This document shows positions 1 through 10,500 of a stretch of DNA of 64,000 nt, piece by piece (the stretch's first letter is position 1; every line of letters starts with the position of its first letter). Where the stretch lies: NCBI GenBank assembly GCA_017506865.1, contig JAFCMP010000002.1, positions 992,001 through 1,056,000 on the forward strand, written 5' to 3'. The stretch is from Tribonema minus (taxonomy: Eukaryota; Sar; Xanthophyceae; Tribonematales; Tribonemataceae). Below the pieces are notes generated by a model. The model made no database searches, was not told the DNA's origin, and saw only the letters and a program-made list of their open reading frames with translations. A program made the position numbers and the translations under genes.

Positions 1-526
1 TCAGACCATTCGGGTTCGGGGCACTTTGAACGTCCTGTTGAGCTGCTGCTCATTGCGGGCAGTTTGCCGGTTGGGGGTTAGAGTCAGTGACAGCGATAAG
101 CGCCACCGCTGTGCCAGAGAACGGTCAAGCAGAGACACAACGCGCGAGAGCATGCGTTGCTGACAAGTAGTGAATTAGGTGTTAGGCAACCCAGAGAGCT
201 GTTGCTCACTGCCCTGTTGTCCACACTGGCAGAGGCAGACATCAAGCTGACTAACGCAACTGAAGACCAGCGCCAGTCGTGTGCTGGTAGAAGTGATTGT
301 ATTGTGGTCTACAAGTGACAAGTACTTAGGGCTAACCCTAACCCTGGTAATGAGCATGTAACTGCCATATGCTCCAACAGGGACGTGCCGCGAATTGTTT
401 GAGCACTGTGGCGCGTCAGCGCTCAGCACCTCGTCGCGCGCTTCCGGCACGTGCGTGAGTTGCCGCGCCATGCGAGCTATCACTTAGGGTTAGCGTTGAT
501 GTTAGGGTAAGCATCGGCGCACCGCA

Positions 527-1395
527 CGTGCGGATCCTCGCCAGGAGCGTCACTGTTCAAGAACAACACGGGGCGTTGCAGAATGCGGGGCGCGACAAAT
601 CCGGGGTGCGAAGCATAGAAATGCGCACGGTGACGCTTCAGCAGTCTAACGCGTATCAGTGCTCCGCACGTGCGGATCCTCGCCAGGGGCGTCACTTGTT
701 GAAGAGCAACACGGGGCGTTGCAGAATGCGGGGCGCGACAAATCCGGGGCGCGAAGTATCGAAATGCGCACGGTGATGCTCAGCAGTCTTATGCGCATCA
801 GTGCTGCGCGCGCAGATTGTCGGCGATAGGGTCGCGATTGAAAAAGACAAGGCGCTGCAGAAGGCGGGCCGGGACGAGAATGAAATGAAGTATCGATCGT
901 GCGCATGCTGATGCTCAGCAAATTAACCTGACGTGCAAGGGCGCCTTGCGCATGCGCAGATTGTTGGCGAGAGGGTCGCGATCGAGAAGGACAAGGCGCT
1001 GCAGAAGGCGCTGCAGAAGGCGGTTTGGCTCGATATTTTGAAAGCGCATGATGATGCTCAGCAGTTTAATGCACATCAGTACTTGGCACGTGCAGATCGT
1101 TGGCGAGAGGGTCGCCATTGAACAGGACAAGGCGCTGCAGAGGCCGGGCGCGACTAATCCCCTCAAATCATTGGCAAAATGCGCATGATGATGCTCAGCA
1201 GTCTAGCGTGACGTGCATAGGCGCCATTCGCGCGTGCAGATTGTTGGCGAGAGGGTCGCCATCGAGAAGGACAAGGAGGCGCTGCAGAAGGCGGGATGAG
1301 ACGAATTCGGCACAAAGTATCAAATTGCACATGCTGATGCTCAGCAGTCTAACGCAGTCTAACACGACATGCGTCGACGCCATTCGAACGCGCAG
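527..1395 (+). repeat. Ladder of acceptor-plus-exon-start copies upstream of the 1396 exon
   Basis: About six degenerate copies of the start of the 1396 exon (coding IVGERVAIEKDK...LQKAGRDE) precede it, beginning near 527, 667, 813, 956, 1095 and 1231, spaced roughly 140 bases apart. Each keeps an upstream segment rich in gatgctcagcagt, a CAG-like acceptor and 60 to 70 bases of exon-like sequence. The leftmost two are the most diverged. Only the last copy runs on into the full cysteine-rich exon. Confidence 0.85.
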
Positions 1396-2850
1396 ATTGT
1401 TGGCGAGAGGGTCGCCATCGAAAAGGACAAGTCGTTGCAAAAAGCGGGGCGGGATGAGTTCGGCGCGCGCGGCGCTCCCGTGCCGCGCTTCAGCAACAAC
1501 CCCGACTGCCGCGACGCGTTCCGTAATTATGCGTGCTGGACCAACTTCCCGCGCTGCATCGAGGAGACAGGGGAGACGCTCATGACGTGCCACAGCGCCT
1601 GCGAGAACATGGTGAGCGCTGCTGCTCTGATATGATGGTTTCATTAATGAATACACTACTAACATACCACAATGCGCGCAAAAACATGGTGAGCGTTGCT
1701 TTCATGTACTTCAAGTTTAGTTGGCATGACGTGCCACAGCACGTGCGAGAATAGGTGAGCGCTGCTGCAGTGATGTGCTGTTCTCTTCACTTATTATTCA
1801 GTGGATTAGTGTACTTTATATATGACGTGCTATTTTATCTGCTTTTGTGTACTTCAAGTTTAATTTGCATGACGCGCTGCAGCGCGCCCGAGAACATGGC
1901 GAGCGTCGCTGCTTTCGTAAAGTTCAAGTCTACTGTATGTGACGTGCCACAGCGCGCGCGAGAACATGGTGAGTACTCGTTGTTATGCACATGCACACTG
2001 ACATAGTGTACCCTTACACCTTGAACTGTACAGAGGTCTGCTGGTCCTTGTCTGCTCGTGATGTGCTATAGAGTGTGCAACCACATGGCGAACCTGATTC
2101 TTATGGAATGCGCACGGCGCTGATCAATGATACTGTTGTGCTGCGACAGGAGCGAGTATGTCACGCAGGTGGTGTTTCAAACGTCAACAGGCGGTAGGCT
2201 CTTTTGTTGACGGTATGTATGGTGTGCCAATGCGCGCCACACTCAAATCTCACATGCACGCGCAGTCCTACCCCCAGCCCGCAATACTAACCCTGATTTC
2301 AGCCCTAATCCCAACCGTAAAAGTCTCTCACACACACCCTCTTCCCGCCCCTAGATGATGACGTGCCGCACCCCCAAGGACCTAGCCCAACCCCAACCCT
2401 ACCCCTGATACAAATCCTGATCCTAGTCCCAATTCTACGACTCAGACTCTCACACGCGGGCGCACCCATACACTCTAACCCCTATGCCAACCCTGCTCTC
2501 AGCCCTAACCCTACCCCTAACCCCAACTGCTGCACCCCCCTCCCGTGCGCCCCCCCCCCCAGATGATAGCGTGCCGCATCCCCAAGGACCTCTGGCGCTG
2601 CGGCCCGAGCGAGTACCTCAACGGCTACTCCCCAGAAGCCCCCACGCTCCTCAGCGGCGTCGTCACCTACCTGCGCGACTTCTACCCCGGACAGCCCTTC
2701 GCCGCGAACGCGTTCGAGCAGACGCGCCGTCAGGACCCGCTGCCGGTGTGCACGCCGAGCCTGGACGGCGCTGCGGCAGCGCTCCGCGCGCCGTGGGCGG
2801 CGGCGGCACTGGCGGCGGCGCTGGCGGCGGTCCTTGCGGCGTGCGCATAA
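1396..2850 (+). CDS. Frizzled-like cysteine-rich, probably GPI-anchored protein (3' part of gene)
   Basis: Two exons are seen, 1396-1611 and 2563-2850, joined in phase 0; the first 72 codons and the last 95 codons plus stop TAA. Earlier exons must lie left of the window, since 1396 follows an AG acceptor and no start is visible. The protein carries a run of cysteines in the order CRDAFRNYACW, FPRC, CHSAC, then (across the intron) IAC and RCG. This resembles the Frizzled/Wnt-receptor cysteine-rich fold, with FPxC followed by CxxxCE and C. After a conserved-looking PGQPF stretch the chain ends in a Ser/Asp/Gly/Ala spacer and an Ala/Leu-rich hydrophobic tail, as in GPI-anchor signals, so a cell-surface location is inferred. 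The ligand is unknown. The donor at 1612 is gtgagc; the acceptor at 2561 follows a C run. Edge copies of both exons fill the introns. Family assignment is by motif only. Confidence 0.6.
1612..2105 (+). repeat. Ladder of exon-end-plus-donor copies downstream of the 1396-1611 exon
   Basis: The exon ends with codons for CHSACENM followed by gtgagcgctgctg. Similar blocks of about 40 bases recur near 1662, 1727, 1867, 1941 and 2058, each with the cacagcgc...gagaacatgg core, four of them followed by a usable-looking GT donor. The intron is largely built from these copies. A further acceptor-side copy of the next exon start lies near 2355 (agatgatgacgtgccgcacc). Confidence 0.85.
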
Positions 2851-2978
2851 CGGCGGCAGCGGCAGCGCTGCCGCTGTGCACGCCGAGCCTGGATGGCGCT
2901 GCGGCAGCGCTCGGCGCGCCGTGGGTGGCAGCAGCGCTGGCGGCAGCGCTGGCGGCAATGTTTGCGGCGCGCGAGTGA
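2851..2978 (+). repeat. Second copy of the coding 3' end of the Frizzled-like gene
   Basis: Just after the stop at 2848-2850 the last part of the exon is repeated. It again codes PLCTPSLDGAAAAL and an Ala/Leu-rich hydrophobic tail, ending in its own TGA at 2976-2978. It is an untranslated duplicate unless the first stop is bypassed by splicing or read-through. A vaguer third Ala/Gly-rich stretch follows to about 3110. Confidence 0.8.
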
Positions 2979-2999
2979 CGGCGGCGCCGGTTTGCGCAT

Positions 3000-4290
3000 T
3001 AACGCGGCGGCGCTGGCAGCGGTGGCAGCGGATGCGCAGGCGCCGGCGGCGGTTATCCCTAAGGCGTGTGTGATGGCGGCAGCGGCGGCGCCGATGGCTC
3101 TTCGCGGCCCGCGCGCTGTCCGGCGGCCGGCTACAGGCGCTAGTGACGCGAGCGTGCTGGGCGGTGCTGCGCGCAGCATGCACGGCGCGTGATGCATGAC
3201 CGTGCGGTCTGCGATTGTGAACGTTAACGCACGCGTGCGGACGCCAGCGGCGTAGCGCAGCGTGCGGCACGCGCCTGGCGCCCTGGCGCGGCCGCAGCGC
3301 GAGATTGCGCTGGAGGCAGCGCTCGAAGCGCGGGCGCAGGCATCACTGCGCCAGTAGCTTGGCGACGCGCAGGGCACTGGCGGCAACTGTTGCGCCCCCT
3401 TGCAAATCGGCTTGCCGGGCGCACGAGGGCATCCTGAAACGTCGCCGGCGATTTGCAACGTCCGCAGCAGGACCATGCGCTGACTGGCACGCGGCGCTGA
3501 GTGCGATGCCAGCAGCTATTGCGCGCAGCGCGCCGCTGGCAGCATTTGGTGTCGGCGGCGCGCGCTGCTGCATGCACGCGCGACAACAGCGGCGGCGCCA
3601 GTGCAGCTGCTCTACTGCTGCGAGCGCAGGTGGCATCAAGCCTCGTTGGTACTGCAGTGCTCTGCGTGCGTTTGAGTCAGTGCTCAGCGCAAAGCGTCTG
3701 GTGGAAGGGGGGATTAGAGGGTGAGGTGTCGCGGCAGTGCTCAATGCGGGCAGCAGCTGTACACCACTGTCACTACTATATGGGAGCTGTGTATACAAAA
3801 CTGCAACTCGCACATGCTGTGACCATGGTGCGCGGTTGCACGGACCGCAGTCATATACATACATACACCTGGCAGATGCGAGTGGCATTTTTCTGTATGC
3901 AATAATGACAGGCCTATGTCTGCCATGATCTAGTGCTTGTTGGCATGAAAGCGTGATGATGGTGATTTGACGTCACATGTGTGCTGCGCGCTGCTTTGTT
4001 TGCAAGTTTGCAAGCATGCAGTCGTGGCCAAGGTACCAGTATACAGTGAGTGTGACAGTGTATACTTCTATTAGAAGTATGAAGTTAATTACTATAGCTG
4101 CGTGTTTAAGCACGTACGAGCTAAACGATGCCTTCTGCCTTTCTGCCGTATGCACCACAGACAGGCGGTACTGAAAGGAAAACGTGCATTCACGCACTTG
4201 AATGTATGCGCAGCGTGATCACCATCTGCAGTAGTGCAGCAGTGCTCAGCATCTGCACCAGGTGACACCCCGGCGTTACTCCACAACTGC
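3000..4290. other. Intergenic stretch without a supported gene
   Basis: From 3000 to about 3700 the DNA is very GC-rich and open in several frames by composition alone; the long antisense frames here have no recognisable domain. From 3720 on it turns AT-richer with simple tgtgtatac-like repeats. An AT-rich box (tatatattataatata) at 4327-4343 lies about 210 bases before the start codon of the next gene and could be its promoter core; that is a guess. Confidence 0.5.
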
Positions 4291-4550
4291 TACGTGTGAA
4301 TTCAAGGCCTTGGTCTCTTACTAGCAGTATATATTATAATATAGTCAAGCCTGCTACATATGCCACAACGGTGTTTAGGATTAAATTAAACCCCGCTGCT
4401 GCGGAGCTTCTCGCGGTCGTTAATGGGCTACCCGTTTCTGGCACTTTTTTAATAGCTTGGGAGGATTGCATTGCATCTCACACACACGCTGGCGATACTC
4501 CTCAGTCAGTCCTTCCAGCAGCAGCAGACACAGCAGCACACAGCAGCACC

Positions 4551-7500
4551 ATGTCTGCCACCAACACCATGAAGAGCATCGCCAGCCTGGTCCCCAGGTT
4601 AGCCAGGAGCAGCCGCAGCAGGATCTTGGCATCGCCCAGGCTCGCTGTGCCCACGCAGCGGTTCGCCCGGAGCTTCAGCGCTGTAGCGCCTCGGGCAGCG
4701 GAGCCCATCACCTCCTTCTGCTTCCAGTGCGAGCAGACGTAAGCCATCGCTGTGTAAGCTGCAGCTTCAACATGTTGGATCCCGCTATTTCCGCTACCGG
4801 CATTACCGTTTGATGTTGCACTGATCCACTCTGCATGCATGCATGCATTGTCGACCACTGGTCACGTACCATCATTTGTTGGTAACTGCGTAATGCTGCG
4901 TTTTCTTTCTGTTGCCTACACCACTGGCATCGGTGTAAACTCTCCTTGCTCCCTCCGCACCTGCTTTCCTCTCTCACAGTGAGCATGGCACAGGCTGCAA
5001 GGCTCACGTGGGCGTGTGCGGCAAGACGCCCACTGTGTCGGCGCTGCAGGATCTGTTCATCTACCAGCTTCAGGGCATTTCTCAGTACGCCCACGAGGCC
5101 CGCAAGCTCGACGCCAAGGATGCAGACATCGACTTGTTCATCCTCGAAGGTGAGCTGCATGTGTGGTTGAAGTACTTCAAAGCTATGTTGTTTTGTTTAA
5201 GCACCGCGTCAGGCTGCACAGATTGCAAGCCGCTGCCTTTCATCCATATGCTCCGTCCACTTGCATTTGAGATTGGTCATTCTGAACAGAACAGAGAAAA
5301 GTCTCAAAGTTTGAGGTAGCTCAAATGCCATGTACAAAGAGAGTCTGTTCACAACAAAAAATAAATGACCTTATCAACAAGGTACCTGCTTGCCATTGCC
5401 ATCGCTGCTGGCATCAATAACATTGCTATTTTTCAGCATGCCCAACCTCACTCCCAGTACGATGTACTACGCAAACGCCCGAGCATCTGATGCGGCATGT
5501 ACTTTTATTATATTCCACTTGTGGCTGTGGAAATGCCATGTTGTAGGTGTGTCGCCTTGTTTTCACTCTTGGGTGTAGCATGCAAAGCTTGCACGCCGCA
5601 CCCCGCCCCCCACATCACCCCCAACAAAGCACCCGCAAGCGACTGTCCCCCACATACTAGCAGGGATACTGAACAAGGCTACAAGACTCTCCCCCCACAG
5701 ACAGACCCGTCTTAGGGCCACCCAGCTCCACGCAGACTCCATCTCAAAGTTTTCATGCAGGCCAAGGTCACCATAATGGGCCCTGAACTGGAGATTGTGG
5801 CTATCTACGTGAACCCCGATATCATACATGTACTTCTCTCAGCATGCCAAAGGCAATCGCAACAGTCATGAAAGCTCATCGAGCTTTCAAGCTTGTATAT
5901 TTATGAGTCTCAACCTGCTCTTTCATCTGCCCCGCGCAATCATGCAAACCCACTTTCACTGGCTTCTAAACCCCTCATGCCCCCCCCCCCCCCCCCCCCC
6001 TGTACGCTGCAGGCATGTTCTCCACGCTGACCAACGTCAACTTTGACCAGACGGCGTTCGAGCGCTACCTCGCACATGGCGAGCGCGTGCGCGCCGATGC
6101 CAAGGCTATGTACGAGGCTGCGTGCAAGGCCAAGGGCGTTGCGCCCAAGGCGCTGCATGGACCTGCCGTCCTGAACCTGTCGCCGATCCTAAATGACAGG
6201 CCTGCGCTTGAGGTCAGTGCTCAGATCAATGAATGTTGAAGTAGATGGTGTGTGGTTTCACGTTTCGCCCTTGGCGCTGCATGGTCCTGCTGTCCTGAAC
6301 CTGGCACCAATTCTGAACGACAGGCCCGTGCTCGAGGTCAGTCAGTCACCAGTGCTCAGACACAGAGTGTTGTGATGAAGTAGACGTTAATTTTTCAGCA
6401 AACGGTGTGTGACTTTATGTCTGAGGGGGTTTCGCCCAAGCCGCTGCTGCATTGTCTCGCCGTTCTGAACCTGTCGCCGATCCTGAACGACAGGCCCCGC
6501 GCTCGAGGTCAGCCATCAGTGCTCAGAATCATTCCAGTAAACATTGTTGCTGAATTAAACACCAACACTTGTAAGTTTAAGTATAGGAGTAAATATTAGG
6601 AGTATGTGAATGCGTGCAAGGCCAGTCAGCAGTAAACGAATAAGTCATGTGCATTGTGCTGCGTGTATATTCCTCATGTCCTCCCAGGCCGATCCCCCCT
6701 CACGCGTGCTGGCGCGCTGTCTCCTACCAGCACCACGCCTGTACAATGCCGATGTATCATTCTTTATCAAGCGTATACTTGCAGTATCAAGTAAAATTGA
6801 CAGTCTGGTTGCCCCCCCCCCCCCCGGCCAAGGGCCTCAGCGTTGTTGTGATGGCACGCTGGTTTCAGCACCACACCTGCACACTGAGACCTTTTTAGCA
6901 ATCAGCCTCCCCCCCCCCCACCCCCCCCTCCATCAGGCCAAGGGCCTCAGCGTGGGCGTCATGGCGCGCAAGGCGGCGGCCCCCAACGACGACATCCACG
7001 GCCTGGCGGAGCTCTCGCTGTACGGCCTGAAGGGCATGATGGCGTACACGGCGCACGCGCGCGCGCTGGGGCAGCGCTGCGAGGAGGTCTCGGCGTTTTG
7101 CGCGGAGGCCATGGCAGCGCTCGTCGACGCGCCCAAGAAGTGAGCACATTCACAGTCATGAACATGTACTTCTTTATACTTTGTGCTGCCTCGAGGTGTG
7201 TAGGGGGGGGGGTGGGGGGGGAGAGCAGTGAGCTTCGCGTATGAGGCATTCGCTACATGCTGTCAAGGCCCGGAGAACGTGCAGCATGACTGGGCCGATC
7301 CGCTTTTATCAGAGTATATACCTCCTCAAATGTGTACTTCGAAGTATATACTTGAGCCATTTGTAAACAGTCACTGTGTTTGCATGCTCGTATCAATAAT
7401 ACTGCCATGTACTTGAGAATGTATATCGAGTGGGTCTTGGCGTGCTGCGTGGTCATGGTGACATTGGTCGACGCGCACAAGAAAGTGAGCATTTAAGTTT

Positions 7501-10500
7501 CAGCAGAATAATTTGAAGTGTTTCTGTATTCATCAACAGCATGCGTGTTTCATACTTACGGTCGCACCTCTCCAGCGGAGTGTTTCACACTTTCGCTTGT
7601 TTTGTTACTGGTCGGGATTCGCGCAATATCACACTTCTGCGATCAGCAAATGACGCAGTGGCGTGGAGGCAAGTGCGTGGCCATGCCCTCGATCATCAGT
7701 ACGTTGTGAGACGTACTGATGTGCGCATGAACAAGGTGGTCTACACCGTCTGACGCTTCCGTACTCTGAACCTCGCAGTTTTGAAACTGCGTCTCCTGTA
7801 CTTGAGGCCTGTCCTCATGCAGCACCACGTCCCTTGCGACCGTGGCTTATTCTGTACCTGAGACCCTGCTATTGCGCAATCTGACGCGTTTTCTCACGGA
7901 TGCCGTTCCCCAGGGAAGTGCCCGAGCTGCTGGTGCCATTTTTTACGCGTATTCTGATGCCTGGTATTGCGCGCTCTGACGCCTTTTTCTCGTTATTTTT
8001 CTCGCAAATTCTGTTTGTTTCCCCAGGGATGTGCCTGAGCTGCTGAGCCTCGCGCTCAAGGTGGGGGAGGCCAACTACAAGGCCATGCAGGAACTCGACC
8101 AGGGCCACGACACGCAGTTCGGCACGCCCGCCCCCTGTGAGGTACGAATCAGAGCTTGGGCATACCTACCCCATGATGAAGTGCACAGTGCTCAGATCAG
8201 GTAGCCCTGCTGGACTGGGGTTTGCTGATGTGGCAAATCTTGAAGTCGGGGGGGGAGAGCAAGATGATGACTTGTTCATTGGCATGCCCACACCAACAAG
8301 TCCGGCTCACCAGCCTGCACTGTGATGCGCAGTTTTCTCTCAACAAGTCACAGCCAAAATCCTGCTGTTGTGCTACGGCACCCTTTTGAATCACCCCAAA
8401 GTGCCATCATGCTAAAAGCCTGATGTTGCGCTATGCTCGCTTTCATGATCACCCCAGAGCGTACTGGTTTCCGATCCTGCCCCAGTCAACCTATGGTCAC
8501 TTGTTGACTCACTCACTCACTCACTCATGACCGCGCTTTCTGCTACATACAGGTCCAGACCTCTGCCGTCAAGGGCAAGTGCATCCTGGTGTCTGGCCAC
8601 GACATCCACGACCTCCTCGCGGTGAGCAATGACGCACTGCTTCATGAAATTCATCAAGAGACCCGTACCCTAATTCCGGGGCACCACGAGTCGGTTCCGC
8701 GAGCGCGCGCGCGTTCTTCTTTAATAATCGACACTGTTCACGCCAAAGGAATCAACTCATCACAGCTGAAGAGTTAGCTATACGTTGCTTAACAAGAACT
8801 CATGTATGCACACAGGGCTACAATGCTACGTATCCGTTCGGCCTAAAAAGCTCACCACCTCACGAACGGGTCAAAAACAGAAATTAAAAATCAGTTCTTC
8901 CTAAGCTAGCACCATGATGGCGATGGCTTCAGGCCAAACCCATACGTAGTCTTATGGAACGCACTACGGGCTATCCAACGCGCCAGTCAGTGTCGCAAAC
9001 CGTACTGATGCAGAGAAATTGATAAGCTTTCAGCGTGCGCAACTTTTTTAGTTTTCTTGAAAGATGGTGATGGCGCGCGCTGTAAGGCACAGCGGCGCCA
9101 TGGGGCCACGCTGTAGCTAGCATGAATATATATACTCTGCACCATAGCGGTAGCAACGCAGCGCACCGCCTCTAACAGGAGTGGTGTGCATCAACGCTGC
9201 TGTTCACACCGAGAGGCCCCAACACGAAATATGGTTGCAGGCGCCAACGCCCACGTTGGAGTGAAGTGCTCGGTAGGTAAGCACGTATGTATCTAAGGCG
9301 ACTGGGACACGTCTCGCTGCCTCCTGCTGTGCAGTACATCACGCGCAGCACTACATAGGTTAGCCAACCCTCACCGACCGCCCTCACATAGGTCATGCCC
9401 TGGAATTAGGGTACGGGTCTCTTAATGAAGTTCCATGAAGGTCATGGATGAAACCTGAACTATGTCCATGAGTGAGTGTTGGATCCTGGTGTCTGGCCAC
9501 GACATCCACGACCGTCTTGTTGTGCAACGCTGCCACTGCTTCATGAAAGTCATGTATGAAAGTCATGAATGCGGTTGGGGTTACGGTTACTTCGTTGTCT
9601 GACAGTACACAGCAGCGCTTCATTCGCCCGCCGTGTGTACATTGTGAAATCGTCTGCGTCCTCAGTGTGTACTTGACTGCGTGGAGCAGACCCCGGAGAT
9701 GTCAGCCGGCAAGCGCATGCATGCGCTTGTGTACTCTCGTGTACCCTCATGTCCTCACATCTTGTACTCATACCACACGTTCGGCAAGGGCTCGTACGCT
9801 GGCGTACTCATACTGTGTACTCGTTTGCCCAGATAGTGTACTCATGTACGCTGGTGCACTCATACCCGTACTTACTTGCCCAGCAGCTCGTGTACTCATA
9901 TGCGTTCACATGCGTGTACTCGACTGTACTCGACTGTACCGCTGCAGATTCTGGAGAAGACGGCCGGCAAGGGCATCAACGTCTACACGCACGGCGAGAT
10001 GCTGCCCGCCAACACGTACCCGGAGCTCAAGAAGCACAAGCACCTCATTGGCAACTGGGGCGGCCCTTGGCAGCTGCAGAAGGTATGTATCGACAGCCGC
10101 CATTCGCCTGTACCGGCTGCTTCTTGTTCGACAGACACTCAGTGCGTGTGCGCTGATCAAGTAGTCACAACCGGCAACAACATGACAAAACACTCATTTG
10201 AGGACCGATCGCGGGACCGTGCTCGGAGCCGGCATGCAATGAAGCGTAACGCGCAGCGCCCGGCTCCATTCCGCCCAATGCGCGCCTGCACTGCGCTGAG
10301 CGCTGATGCTTTGCCTGAGCACTGCTGCACACCCATTCCGATGTGCCATCTGCTGCATCGTATGCCGAGCGCCGCTGCTGGTGTCAAGCCCGCCGCTGAG
10401 CACTGACTGACGCCTGTGGCTGCGTACACCTCTTCCTCGCTCTCTCCTGTGTTGACACTGACAGATGGAGTTCAGCCGCTTCCCCGGCGCCATCATCATG

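Noticed and set aside
527-2105. Regularly spaced repeats as a CRISPR-like array
   Set aside because: Units are diverged exon edges with splice sites, not short identical repeats with unique spacers, and the setting is eukaryotic.
2275-2530. A chromosome end, suggested by ccctaaccc-type sequence
   Set aside because: The units are few and degenerate, lie inside an intron and are followed by coding exons; these are interstitial.
2482-3270. Long minus-strand open frames (over 240 codons) opposite the last Frizzled-like exon
   Set aside because: They follow from very high GC content; they are Arg/Ala/Pro-rich with no domain, and the plus strand has the phase-consistent exon.
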